Positions 1-10,008 of a stretch of DNA of 64,000 nucleotides are shown here, piece after piece; within the stretch, counting starts at the first letter, position 1; every line of letters begins with the position of its first letter. Source of the DNA: Pollenia angustigena (Eukaryota; Arthropoda; Insecta; Diptera; Polleniidae); contig OV884059.1 in assembly GCA_930367215.1 (NCBI GenBank), forward strand, positions 234,049,803 to 234,113,802, given 5' to 3'. The notes beneath the pieces are model-generated. The model was not told where the DNA came from, searched no databases, and saw only the letters and a list, made by a program, of their open reading frames with translations. Position numbers and translations under genes: made by a program.

Positions 1-382
1 TTTACAAATTCACGTACGCTAAAAGAAGTTTTGTAGTTTTTTATTTTTAATACATTTTATTAATTAAAAAACTCATTATTTTTACTAACACACTAGAAAA
101 GTTTAAGGGTTTTTATTCCCGCAAAATAACAATAATGTCTATTATTTTGTGTACAAAAATGCTAATTTATAAAAGTACCTGCAATATTTCCAATATTTGA
201 GAAAAATCGATTGAGTTCCAAACGATCGTTTTTAAGAGGTGTGATGAATTTCGAGCGAATATTCATAAAAGGTTTGTGAAACGAATTATCTATGAAAATT
301 TGTTCAATAAAGCTTTTATAAATCAAACATTTTTTTTAAATATACATACAGTTAAATTTAGTATATATGATACATATCTTCT

Positions 383-383
<1 letters not shown>
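1..383. other. AT-rich sequence, no gene seen
   Basis: This stretch is AT-rich with short open frames only. None has coding character. Its last hundred bases lead into the CTAT microsatellite and may belong to the repeat that follows. Confidence 0.5.
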
Positions 384-431
<48 letters not shown>

Positions 432-432
432 A
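384..432 (+). repeat. (CTAT)n microsatellite
   Basis: About twelve uninterrupted CTAT units. The array sits at the edge of the Helitron-like repeat and is followed by a short GTAT run, a common arrangement at the edge of insect interspersed repeats. Any open frame across it is an artefact of the repeat. Confidence 0.95.
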
Positions 433-1108
433 TAAATAAAATAGGATGTGTGTATGTATGTATGTAACGTATGGACTCCAAAACGGCTGGGCCGATTTTG
501 ATCAAATTTTCAGGGAATCTTCAGAATATTCAGGCGGGTGACACTGTGAAGTCTGATTTTTGATTTTCGGTGTGCGGGCGGAGGGGCGTGGCAAAATCCA
601 ATTTTCATATTGCACCACCAATGACATCTATATAATTTGGACGATTTTTTCTTTAAAATTATCGCCATGGGCCAACTTAGATGTATACTAAAAGAAAATT
701 TTGTCCCGCCCACTTTTTTTGAATTACCTAAAATCAGAAAACGGCTCCATCGATTTGACAAATTTTTCTTTCAAATGTTCGTATTAATCCATTTTACGTT
801 TTCATCGAAAGAAAAATGTACCACGCCTACTTTTACGCCCACTTTTTCTATTAAGCGCATATCTTGAGAATGGCTTGACCGATTTGGACGATTTTTTCTA
901 TAAAATCATCGCCATGGCCCAACTTAGCTTTTTACGGAAAGACAATTATGCCCCGCCCATTTTTTTCGATTTGCCTAAAATCAGAAAACGGCTTCATCGA
1001 TTTGACTAATTTTTCTTTCAAATGTTCGTATCTTTTTAACGGATTTTAAAAATCGTACGCAAACATTTTTCCTAATTTGGACAGGACAACGTCTGTCGGG
1101 TCAGCTAG
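433..1108 (+). mobile_element. Helitron-like non-autonomous repeat
   Basis: The start carries GTATGTATGTATG and the phrase ACGGCTGGGCCGATTTTGAT, typical of an abundant insect interspersed repeat. Inside, a block containing 'gacgattttttct...atcgccatgg' followed by 'aaatcagaaaacggct' occurs twice (about 640-780 and 885-1030). The 3' end reads ACGTCTGTCGGGTCAGCTAG followed by T, with a small GACA/TGTC hairpin, consistent with a Helitron CTRR end. The same 3' end recurs at 47604-47628. The 5' boundary is not resolved and the class assignment is an inference. Confidence 0.55.
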
Positions 1109-1797
1109 TACAGTAGAAATAAAATAATATAAGGAAATTAGAGTTAAATGTATTAGATATTAATTTTTAAAGAAACTGAAAGGATATTATCAGGTGTAAT
1201 TCGTTTTTAAAATCAGTTTCCATCACATACCTTATAATGATTTAACCTACACATGGCGATTTCTCTTTTTTCTGGCAACACTGCTTGAACTTAAGCACGA
1301 ATTAAAGATAAAGCTCTTAATAGAAGATTCAAACATCGTTTGTTTTAAGTCCCCAAAATATTGACAACTTTATGCTTTTTGAAAAACTTATTAAAATTTA
1401 ACAAAATTACAGCTACTGCAGAGAAAACTGAAAAAAACTAATTATCAGAAGAAACAAAAATATGTTATAACATTAAAAAAAAAACCAAAACCTTCCAAGT
1501 AAACTTAGCACAATAAAACATATCCTGATCTCTATCACTTCACTGCTTAATTAAAGCTGATACAATTAAAAAGATTTTTTTTAATAAACCACAAAATAAA
1601 AACGTTAAATCTTATGACTAACTCAAGTTAAAAAAAAAAAAAATAAAAAAAAACTTTTAAGCCCCATATTTTTATACCTGATAAAAACAAAAAGAATTTT
1701 TGTTTTAAAAGCCAACAAAAATAAAACATAAAAAAAATTTTTAATAAATAAAGCAAATTATTTGTAACAAGTCAAAGTCAACACTAATTAAGCCAAA
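1109..1797 (+). other. AT-rich flank upstream of the candidate exon; possible 5' UTR
   Basis: No coding sequence or clear repeat. It contains many A-runs. It lies directly upstream of the ATG at 1798 and could hold promoter and 5' UTR, but no convincing TATA/Inr arrangement or splice acceptor was identified. A TTTTATTTATA-like composition is everywhere here and is not diagnostic. Confidence 0.35.
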
Positions 1798-1908
1798 ATG
1801 TCGGTCGATTTGAGTGTGCAAGCGGAACCAACCGTGTCCGTTATAACAACAGTTCCTGTTTCCGCAAATGGCGGCGAAATGGATGCTTTGCTTTTAGGAC
1901 GCATTGGG
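1798..1908 (+). CDS. Candidate first coding exon of a host gene, 37 codons
   Basis: The ATG lies in a good insect initiation context (GCCAAAATG). The 37-codon frame begins MSVDLSVQAEPTVSVITT and ends MDALLLGRIG. It has balanced codons and clearly more GC than its surroundings. Immediately after codon 37 comes a consensus splice donor, GTGAGT at 1909, in phase 0; the frame reads on into T-rich intron-like sequence and stops at 1998. No matching acceptor or second exon was found within the window, so the downstream exon is probably beyond it. The product is not recognised. The end, D-A-L-L-L-G-R-I-G, loosely recalls the D-x-L-L-x-x-(I/V)-G segment near the N terminus of SLC22-type transporters, just before FG-(R/K)-(Y/F)-Q, but nine residues prove nothing. 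Confidence 0.5.
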
Positions 1909-2687
1909 GTGAGTATTTTGCAGTTTTTATTTGAAGCTTTTCACTTGACTAACATTTCATTTATATTTTATTACAAAAAAAATTTACTTTTTCTATAGAA
2001 CTTGTCATGTTTAATTAGTTTTACTTTTCCACCACCAACTAGCAACTAATTAGTTAATTAACTTTCTTAATAATTAAATCATACTATTTTTCAAAACAAG
2101 TAGCTGCTGATAAAGACACCAATCACTTTTTCTTAACATTTTCAATTAATAGAGTGTTAAATTTCTTTGTAGCGAGAAAAAGATTTTATTGGTTCGCTTT
2201 TAAACGCAAACGAAAAACTTTTACTTTCACTTCTTCTTTAAACTTTTAACATCATCCATCCCTCTCACTGTAGGCGAACGCGTGTAGTGCTGCTGGTATG
2301 AAACTTTTGCAATGCAAATTTACTTTTTACACTCTTTCACACTTTCTCTATTTCTTAAAAAACATGAAATAAAGATGAATAAAAAAAAAACAAGGTAGTA
2401 CAAATTTAAATATATAGATATTGCTTTGCTTTTGCTTTTTAATTTTCTGCATGAATTACAAATAAAATATTACAAAACTTTACATAAATTTTTTTCATAC
2501 TTGAGCATTTTTTTTTTTCTTTCTTTCTCTCATCCAAAAGTTATCAAAAGATATTTTTATGGCTTTTTGGAAAAATATCTTAAGATAATCTAAGAAAATA
2601 TTAAACCAAAATAAAGTTGTGTTTAAGTCTTTGCGTCTTACAGAAAAAATAAACTGATGCAAATGAAGTGATGTGAGTCACTATACA
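1909..2687 (+). other. Intron-like sequence after the splice donor
   Basis: It starts with the GTGAGT donor at 1909-1914. The rest is AT-rich, T- and A-run-rich sequence with no coding pattern and no repeat that was recognised. Confidence 0.45.
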
Positions 2688-2835
2688 CCCAGAGAAAAAC
2701 ATTTTTCAATATGGTCACCTCCAATAAAACTATGTTTAACGAACATTTTTAAAATAATAGGCGTGACTTAACAACGTTATTGTCAACGGCAATCATATTA
2801 TGGTTAAATTATTCCTCAATTAATAAGACACTACC
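2688..2835 (+). repeat. Diverged copy of the AGAGAAAAACAT palindromic MITE
   Basis: Begins CCCAGAGAAAAACAT and carries 'tatggtcacctccaataaaacta' spaced as in the copies at 40168 and 45581 ('tatggtcacaaccaacaaaacta'). The TTATTGTCAACGGCAAT segment matches their central 'tgtcgatgacaat'. The right end is weak. Confidence 0.55.
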
Positions 2836-2914
2836 ATTTTATTTAGCAATACAACAAATTTCGTAACTTGATTTGATCCCACTAAGTATAGTTTTAAAAA
2901 CATTTGATACGTCT

Positions 2915-3048
2915 GTTCTCACACTATAAAAGTTTTCATTCAGAAAGTCTGAGTTAATGGGTAAGAGGGGAGGGAATAAAAGCATATTATCTTTCCCTCT
3001 CATCAAAAAACACGGACTTTCTGCAAGAAAACTTTCATAGTGTGAACC
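2915..3048. repeat. Palindromic MITE, CACACTATGAAAG family
   Basis: The left end CACACTATAAAAGTTTTC and the right end GAAAACTTTCATAGTGTG are near-perfect inverted repeats. Internal arms are also complementary: 'cagaaagtctgag' against 'cggactttctg'. A second member lies at 30528-30665 with the same order of words. The length of about 135 bp and lack of coding capacity fit a MITE. Confidence 0.8.
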
Positions 3049-3606
3049 AAGATTACCCAAATTTTCCATTTTGTTTGTCAAATAACTGTAGCACTATTAA
3101 TTTTTTTTGATTTGGTACTAAAAGTTTTTCTATATCCAAAAATAAAAAAAAAATGCCTCCTAGAACAGTTTTAAGTTAAAAAGAACTACGAAAAACAGAA
3201 GCATTTTATTAAAAAAAAACATAAAAATTTGTGATATGATCTTATTAGAACCAAAAAACTAGTCTATAATTATGTCATTTTTTAAAACCTGAAATGTTTG
3301 CAAAACAGAACTATGGGGCCAAAAACGAAATTATCGGAAAGCAATACAAAATAAGTTGGGCAAATTTGGTAAGAATAATTGGATATGAAGTAACAAGACA
3401 ATGAGCTTTAAACCTTTTTTGCGGCAGATATGCATGTAATTTGTTGACAATAAATGCGTTAACGCTAAAGATAACAAAACTCACACAAATAATCGGCATA
3501 ATTTGCAAGGCACAACACAGGCGCCAATTGGAATCAAGTAGGCAAGAAGACAAGAAGGAGAAGAATTCAACCTAAGGTACCTGACAGCCACTGTTATGTA
3601 CGGAAA
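3049..3606. other. No recognised feature
   Basis: AT-rich sequence. An 80-codon open frame lies on the minus strand (3311-3553) but has low complexity and no recognisable motif. Confidence 0.4.
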
Positions 3607-3608
3607 TA

Positions 3609-4530
3609 ATGGGTGATTTTTTAAGAGCTTGAGGAAAGTTTAAAAAAAGAACACATAAAATTCAGAAAAATTCATGAAATCTTTATTTGAATCGATAGTA
3701 CGGTACATATAATTTAATGTTTGAAGATTATATCATGCAAATGTTGACCGTGACTGCGCCTCAAATGGTCCATCCGCTTAGTCCAATTTTGGCATACTCT
3801 TTCCAACATTTCGGCCGGTATCTCATGAATAAATGCTTCAATGTTGTCTTCCAATGCGTCAATTGAAGCGGGCATGTATGTATAGACATGAGCTTTAACA
3901 TAGCCCCACAAAACATAGTCTAAAGACGTTAAATCGCACGACCCAGGCGGCCAATTGACCGGTCCCGAACGTGAAATAAAATGTTCACCGAACTCGCCTC
4001 TCAATAAGTCCATTGTTAGGCGTGCTGTGTGGCTCCGTCTTGTTGAAACTACATGTCATGCAAGTCAAGCTCTTGCATTTTGGGCAAAAAAAGTTGGATA
4101 TCATCGCACGGTAGCGCTCACCATTTACAGTTACTTGCGATTCGCATCATCTTCGAAGAAGTACGGTCCAATGATGCCAACAGCCCATAAACCGCACCAA
4201 ACTGTGACTTCTTCTGGATGCATTGGTAGCTCTTGCAATGCTTATAGATGATCTTCACTCCAAAATCGACAATTCTGCTTATTAACGTACCCATTGAGCT
4301 AAAAATGAGCTTCGTCGCTGAACACAAGAAGCGCGCGATGAACTTTCTTAACAGAGCACGCATTTTGATAATAAAATTCAATAATTTGCAAGCGTTGTTC
4401 GTTTGTAAGACGATTCATGGTTAAATTTAAAACCAAACTGAAGATGTTTGACAGTGAAACAAAACACGAAACGAGCGTCAGCTGTTTAAACCAGTGCTGC
4501 CAAAAAGATAATAGCTACAAAATCACCCGA
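3609..4530 (-). mobile_element. Rosa-type (DD41D) mariner, internally deleted copy 1
   Basis: Bounded by TA at 3607-3608 and 4531-4532. The inverted ends read ATGGGTGATTTTTTAAGAGC and, from the other side, TCGGGTGATTTTGTAGC. The minus strand encodes transposase pieces: an N-terminal helix-turn-helix start (M-N-R-L-T-N-E-Q-R) near 4420, the first-Asp region (F-S-D-E-A-H-F) near 4320, then N-K-Q-N-C-R-F, and a C-terminal block with W-P-P-G-S-C-D-L-T-S-L-D and L-W-G-Y-V-K (3714-4013). About 0.4 kb is missing compared with a full mariner of about 1.3 kb. The first helix-turn-helix runs straight into V-F-S-D-E-A-H-F, the same deletion as in the copy at 48994. A frameshift separates the middle and C-terminal parts. 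Not active. Confidence 0.9.
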
Positions 4531-4532
4531 TA

Positions 4533-4868
4533 TTCTAAGCTGACTGCAGTGCCAATGAAGCCCCCCAATCGGTCAAATGTATGACCAACCCCACTTTATT
4601 TTGCATCTAAATCATTTATTTCTAACATACCCACCCGCTATCTACATTCCTTAAGAGGGCTCCCATACAAAATGTTCAATGAAGACTAGAAATATTTTGA
4701 AGATAAAGTCCCATAAACGCCCAGGAGTCGCCCCTAGTAAGATAACATGTATGACCGACCTGCATAGGTTTTTTATCCTTAACGTTTTCTCGAGACATGC
4801 TTGCCCCTTATCACCACTTCTTAGGGGGGCTCCCATACAAATATTGCGTTTTATGAAAGTCTTAAATT
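4533..4868. repeat. Unclassified repeat with two GGGCTCCCATACAAA units
   Basis: The phrase GGGCTCCCATACAAA occurs at about 4657 and 4828, roughly 171 bases apart, each preceded by 'ttcctta' or 'cttctta'. The start contains 'aaatgtatgaccaaccccac', which returns in reverse complement at about 53915. It looks like part of an interspersed repeat family that cannot be classified from this window. Confidence 0.4.
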
Positions 4869-5225
4869 AACAGATTTTAATCATTTATGGCTTTTCTTGT
4901 TTGCAATTTCGTCTGGAAAAAATTAGAAGCCTAACTGCATTTGACAATTTTTTATGAATTTTAAAAAAAACAAACATTTTCCAATTTTTAATCCAAATTT
5001 TTAAAAATTTTCAATTAGGCTTAAGTTCATCAAATTGTATTTTGATTAAATTATTTTATGAAGAAAGGAATTTTACAACATGAAAATTAATTAAAATTGT
5101 TATTGATAATCTTTCATTCTTGACTGTGGCCGGGGCTCGAACCCTGGCCGGCAGGTTACCATGACATGTTTCGATCGCAACCACTCGATCTCCTCAGATG
5201 GATTTGCCGTCTTACACTCGCATGT
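4869..5225 (-). repeat. SINE-like repeat with a tRNA-like head
   Basis: Read on the minus strand, the head contains GGTTCGAGCCCC, a strong Pol III B box, about 40 bases after an A-box-like region (GAGTGGTTGCGATCGAA). The AT-rich body continues down to 4869. The body is shared with 33765-33960 ('acagattttaatcattta', 'caattttttatgaattt') and the junction 'attgataat...attcttgactg' is shared with 31155-31190. The head does not fold as an intact tRNA, so this is a SINE-like derivative rather than a tRNA gene. Confidence 0.55.
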
Positions 5226-5950
5226 TTGGTGGCAACAATAATATGCTTATAGCTTCTTAATGGAGGAATAATTTATCCAAAAACTGGTTGCAGGTGATAA
5301 GAATATGTTTGAACAAATGCTAATAAATATAAAAATTATCGTTAAAAATAGTTTTTTTGGAATTGACCATATTGAAAAATGTTGTTTTCTGGGTGTAAAA
5401 ACTAGTAAAAATAAATTTAAAATTCCTAAATTTTATTATTTGAAGCAAAATGCTATAAAGAATTATCCATTAAGATTTTTTTTTTTTTTTTTAAATAAAA
5501 CACTTGAAATAGAACTGGATGCTGGAGTATTTATTATTGTGCAAAAAAACAATAAATAATAAACACTTTTAGAAAATAATTTTTTTGAGTGTTATCAAGA
5601 ATACAAATAATGAATTTAGAACAACAAAACAAAAACGTATCAAAGTTTTTCTGTCGATTCAAAAAATCAATTAACAAGGTTTCGCTTAAATGTACCAAAT
5701 TCCCATTTCATACTATTGATAAACTGGAATTTATTGTTGATAGGATAAGCTATTCCTATGCGCATTTGTGTAAGATTTTTATTTGTTTTACATTATAAAA
5801 TAAAAAAATAGCAACCGAAATCGAAAATTCATTTGTCGACATTAAACTCTTTAATATCCTTCCATCTTTTCTCATGTTCCATAAACTATTAAATGCAACA
5901 AATTCTCTTAAGATTTTATGGCAAAAAAAAAATGGAAACATTATTTAAAA
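5226..5950. other. No recognised feature
   Basis: AT-rich, with T-runs around 5480. Several open frames of 60-85 codons are lysine-, asparagine- and phenylalanine-rich, as expected from composition alone. Confidence 0.4.
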
Positions 5951-6040
5951 ACTAGTAAAAGTGCCATGTTCGGCTGTATCGAATCTTTGACACCCTTCAT
6001 CGAAATTAGGAATATCTTAGAAGTAGGATTTATAGAAAAT

Positions 6041-6793
6041 GGTGGGGTGTCACAAAGCCATAGGACATAAAGCCATATGGCGTCAAGTCCCATTCCATTG
6101 AGACATAAGGGCATATGCCATTAAGTCTCAATATAATGGGACTTAACGCCATAAATTTTTTCCGTAAAATGAGACATAAAGCCATATTTTTGATAATGAT
6201 TGTATTTCCCCCTATTTCATGTAGGAAATGCTTTGTTGTTTCATGTCGCCCTGTTTTATGTCAAAAATGGCGGTATGAACTAAGTCCCCACTGAATTAAC
6301 TCCCCAAACCCAAAATGAACTAAGCCCCTAAATTTGGGGACGTCGTTGATTTATGGAAAAACCCCGAAAAAGCTACGCTAACTAGAGCTTCTCCTCTATG
6401 GTATAACAAAGACGCTAACTAAAGCTTCTCTGCATAGCCGGCCTTCGGCCGGTCGCAAGGATTTTCTCCTCTATGATATTACAAACACCGGCTTCGCTAA
6501 CTAAAGCTTCTCTGCGTAAACGGCCTTCGTTCGGAAACAAGACAGATTTTAGAAGCTTTACTTAGCGAAATAGGTACTTGTTATACCATAAAGCAGAAAA
6601 TTCTTGCGTCCGCCAAAGGCCGGCTATACAGATAAGCTTTAGTAAGCGAAGCCGGTGTTTGTTATACCATGGAGGAGAAAATCCTTGCATAACACCATAA
6701 TGGCTTTATGTCCCATTCCACTAAAATTGATATGAGACTTAAGGCCATATCAAAATTATGGCTTTATGTCCTATGGCTTTGTGACAACCCACC
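6041..6793. mobile_element. TIR element with inverted 82-bp satellite core
   Basis: The ends GGTGGGGTGTCACAAAGCC and GGCTTTGTGACAACCCACC are inverted repeats that continue inward through 'ataggacataaagccata'. The arms are built from permuted words (ACATAAAGCCATA, TTAAGTCYCAT, GGCGTTAAGTCCCA). The core is an inverted array of the 82-bp satellite also found at 40368 and 45774. There is no coding sequence. The target duplication is not clear. It is inserted in the DINE-like element. Confidence 0.75.
6375..6695. repeat. Inverted array of 82-bp satellite units (locus 1)
   Basis: Left of about 6545 the units are in minus orientation ('ggattttctcctctatg', 'cgctaactaaagcttctctgc'); right of it they are in plus orientation ('agcgaagccggtgtttgtta', 'gaggagaaaatccttgc'). 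The centre is TTCGGAAACAAG...TTTTAGAAGC. Units are eroded compared with the locus at 45774. Confidence 0.85.
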
Positions 6794-6834
6794 ATAGGAA
6801 ATGTATAATTTGTGAACAAACTTAACAAAAACTT

Positions 6835-7440
6835 GTGCGGTCAGTTTTAAAATTCTTTGCGGCCTTAGGCTGGTTGGTTTGTTACCATGGTAGCACATGC
6901 TGCAAGTAGAGTCAACAGTGACTCCGTTTTGACACCACACAACTCGTTAAGGGTAGGAACCCTGAATCAAGCGTGATACAAGGACAATACTGAGGTGGCT
7001 AGAGCTATTCCTTTGCATTGAGATATTTCACCAAATTTCCGAGTCTCCCCCGCAATATATCAGAGAGTTCTTGTAGACAGTAGTTCCCAAATAATCCATG
7101 TAGTTTTGATTAAAAACTGGGCAATCACAAAGAAGATAAAATACATTCATTCAAAGGGAGACCGAGTCCCATAGCTTCTTTCATTTATCATTAGTCATAT
7201 CCAGAAAGTGCCTGAAGATTTCCCTTCTGACAGTTTCCAGGGGTGTTGCGACTGGCACACCCTGTTAGAAAAAAATCAAAAGCAGCTCCAGTCTTGGCCG
7301 GCCCGTTTGCCTGTTCATTGCCATAATGGTCCCTATGCACAGGGGCCCAAGTTAAGGTAATGCCAGATAGGCTGCCCAGTCTGGAAAGTCTTCGGTTTTA
7401 GCAGTATTCCTAAAGTAAGTTTTCGAGAATTGGACTTATA
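6835..7440 (-). pseudogene. RNase H / C-terminal relic of an R1- or I-group non-LTR retrotransposon
   Basis: On the minus strand from about 7410, a frame reads L-T-W-A-P-V-H-R-D-H-Y-G-N-E-Q-A-N, then P-A-K-T-G-A-A. This matches the last part of a retroelement RNase H domain, where the pattern is W-(V/A)-P-(G/V)-H-x-x-x-x-G-N-E-x-A-D; the final Asp is Asn here. Downstream frames hold M-T-N-D-K followed by a stop and then K-K-L-W-D-S-V-S-L, and end without an intact frame. The stretch is richer in GC than its surroundings. It is a dead fragment; the exact clade is uncertain. Confidence 0.55.
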
Positions 7441-7545
7441 TGAGGCCTAAGGTTAATTATTGACCGATCTTCATGAAATTATTTTTAACAGTTTGAGTCC
7501 TACGAAAGTGTTTTACGAAAGTGGGCTTAATGAAATATTATGCAG

Positions 7546-8825
7546 CACTGTTGGGATCTGACAATTCTTAAATTGTACCGTCCTAATGGCAAAATTGTAC
7601 CAAATTGACACAAATCGTACCTAAACTTCGCTTTAAAAGATAAAATCATACAAAGTAATTCATAACACTTTTTATTCAATAAAATTAAAAAAAGCAAGTA
7701 AAAAACTATATTCCGTCAAGCTCGACCATTGGATACTCCACACCACAGCATTTAAAGACTTTATTTGGGACCCATGGGCAATCATGGACCAGCCAGAACA
7801 AAATTATGTTACGCAACGCAGGACCTTCATAGGTTAATGTATGGCTTATAGATCACGAGCGCAAAACTCGTCCGTTCCACTAACATTTAAAAAAATAACA
7901 AATATCCAATTTGCGCATAAGGTTACAATGGACAAGACAGCTAGGCAACCTGCAGCTACCCGGACTGAGGGGCATCGTTAAATCGACTCAGACACTGATA
8001 CTAAAAGGTAGGGGTAGGACCAATCTGTTTCAGTGTTACACCCATCAGCACAAACGTATATTAACTCTCCACTATTGTGGTTTCTATTTTCTTGTCAAAG
8101 GCAGACTAAAGTGTAGACAGTGTCACAAAAGCAAAGTGGAATTTGGAGTCACTTGATCTCAGGTTTCGTTCAGGGTATACTTATGTATGTATGTATGTGC
8201 TTAATATGTTAGTATAACTTCATAAACGCAAATACAATAATGCAACTTTTGGTAGTACTGGTCAGGGCTAAATGTATGTTAATAAAATTTTATCATTGAA
8301 ATGAAAAGTGAGTTAGTCCACCTTAAAGACCCTGCAAATAATAGGACCAGTCCAAACACGCGTGTAAAGAGTAGCCAACAAGGGACCAGGACTATTCCAA
8401 AAGTAACCCAAACGTATGTAAAAAACATGGTCTATTGAACATTACGATGTCCTTGGGGAGGACCATATAAACCACATTTGGACTACTAAGGATTAGTTTT
8501 AAAACTACTCCATGGTATACACAAGAGTATTAGTTCTGAAGTCGTTTAAAAACGAAAGCACGTCGTTAAAAAACGAAGACATGTCGTCGCACTACAAACA
8601 CTTTTTAACAATGACATGGTCCATGCTTGTATTTCATCGGACCAGTCGATGGAGTAGTCCATTTTATCAAAATGGATCAGGTGGTCCAATTTTATATGCA
8701 GGGGAATTGATAAAAATACGTGGGTATTTTTTAATTGTACCAAAAAAGGATGAATTATACCAGTGTACCAATTAAGTTTCGACTGTACCAAATTTGGTAC
8801 AATTTTACCACAAATCCCTTCAGTG
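7546..8825. mobile_element. hAT-like non-autonomous element in the DINE copy
   Basis: The ends CACTGTTGGGATCTG and, inverted, CACTGAAGGGATTTG are imperfect TIRs, followed on both sides by 'aaattgtacc'. Flanks are TTATGCAG and TTATGGAA (6 of 8 identical), a weak 8-bp duplication. The interior repeats TGTACC and GGTCC/GGACC words in both orientations, and a (ATGT)4 run lies at 8183. The 81-codon open frame at 7911-8156 has slightly better composition but no motif that could be recognised as transposase. Confidence 0.6.
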
Positions 8826-9230
8826 TTATGGAACGATCTTCACGAAATTTAGTATTTTTTTCAATTGGTGCATTCCGCCCCCAAACTATGTCAGTTATAT
8901 TAAACAGAAATATCAATTTTTGGGGTGGTCGTTCCCCTTTTTGGGTATATTAATCTATTTTTTTACTTAACCGATTGTTCTGGATTTCAAACCCTGAATA
9001 ACTAGAATCAATTTGGCCCCAAAATTGTTCTTTTCCATCAAGTCTTTCGTAAACGAGCGTGTTTTTAACAGACGGACAGACAGATGGACATCGCTTAATC
9101 GGCTTAGAATTACTCAAGGACCCATAATAAAAATACTTTAATGGCTCTTACATGAATTTTAAGAAAAGTTTCGCATGGAACGGCAAACTAAGTATACTTT
9201 CTTCACAATTTGTTTTCTTGGGTATAAAAA

Positions 9231-9865
9231 GTTTTTATATTCAACCAGCTGCTGCTTTTTTTTTTTTTTTTTGAAAATGAATTACTCATACTCGTACTCA
9301 ACGCATAAAATAGTTTGTTACTGTTACAGATGCATTTGTCCCTCGTAATCGTTCTTTACACATTTCCAACCAACAAAACCCATTATCAAACATTTTAGAT
9401 GAAAACGCATGCATCTGAGGCACATGCAAGAAGCAAATAGGAAAAAGAATCTATAAAAAACTGAACCCTTAACAGTTAAAAAGTGCACTTCAAAAAGAAA
9501 TATTCACACTCTTGTACTCATTGAAACTATACATGTACATCTACAATTTATATTGATTTTATTTCTGTTAAAAAACATGATGTTCTTTCGAAAGAACGAA
9601 ATAAAATGAAATGTGTACAAATGCAATTCCCTCCCTACCAGCCAGCCAGCCACATTTCCTCCGGAATACATTCATGCTGTAGTTTGATGTTGAAACTTTA
9701 TGAAAATGTACATTTTATTGTGAATGCGAGAAGGAGCCAAAGGAAAAGGGTACCACCAGTATTCGAAAACTATTACCAATATTTGCAAACACAATAAACA
9801 GTCATCGTTAATCGTTTCCCAGCAAACTCTTTTTTAAAAATTAAGGTAACAGGTCATAGTTGTAT
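9231..9865. other. No recognised gene; poly-T at 9250-9271
   Basis: A run of about 20 T is followed by 'actcatactcgtactcaacgc', a phrase style also found in the hAT-like element at 28527. The rest is AT-rich with no coding pattern. Confidence 0.4.
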
Positions 9866-10008
9866 AAGTGGCAGTCGTTATCAAATATTTTTTCGATTCG
9901 AAAGAAATTTTATTTCTTATTCTTTCAAACGATATTGAACGAATCGAAATTATTTTTCCAGTGTTTTAAAGCATTTATATGAGTTTGCACAACACTATTT
10001 ATATTTTT

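Larger units (their letters stand above)
5951..9230 (-). mobile_element. DINE-1/Helentron-like element, broken by three insertions
   Basis: The 3' end, on the minus strand, is at 5951-5995: 'gggtgtcaaagattcgatacagccgaac', matching the DINE end seen at 11200-11243. The 5' part is at 8826-9230 and carries the conserved block with 'gtctgtccgtctgtt' and 'cacttgagtaattctaag' in reverse. A middle piece ('gaccgatcttcatgaaat') lies at 7440-7545. Between these are a foldback-type TIR element (6041-6793), a retroelement RNase H relic (6835-7440) and a hAT-like element (7546-8825). The call follows from shared words with the better copies at 10009 and 63674. Confidence 0.65.

Noticed and set aside
276..467. 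63-codon frame rich in Ser-Ile-Tyr-Leu
   Set aside because: It is the translation of the CTAT microsatellite.
5110..5190. Possible tRNA gene on the minus strand (B box GGTTCGAGCCCC)
   Set aside because: The acceptor and anticodon arms do not pair and the sequence continues into a body shared with other loci, so it is treated as a SINE-like repeat.
7911..8156. 81-codon frame inside the hAT-like element as a transposase piece
   Set aside because: No hAT dimerisation or catalytic motif could be seen; composition alone is not enough.
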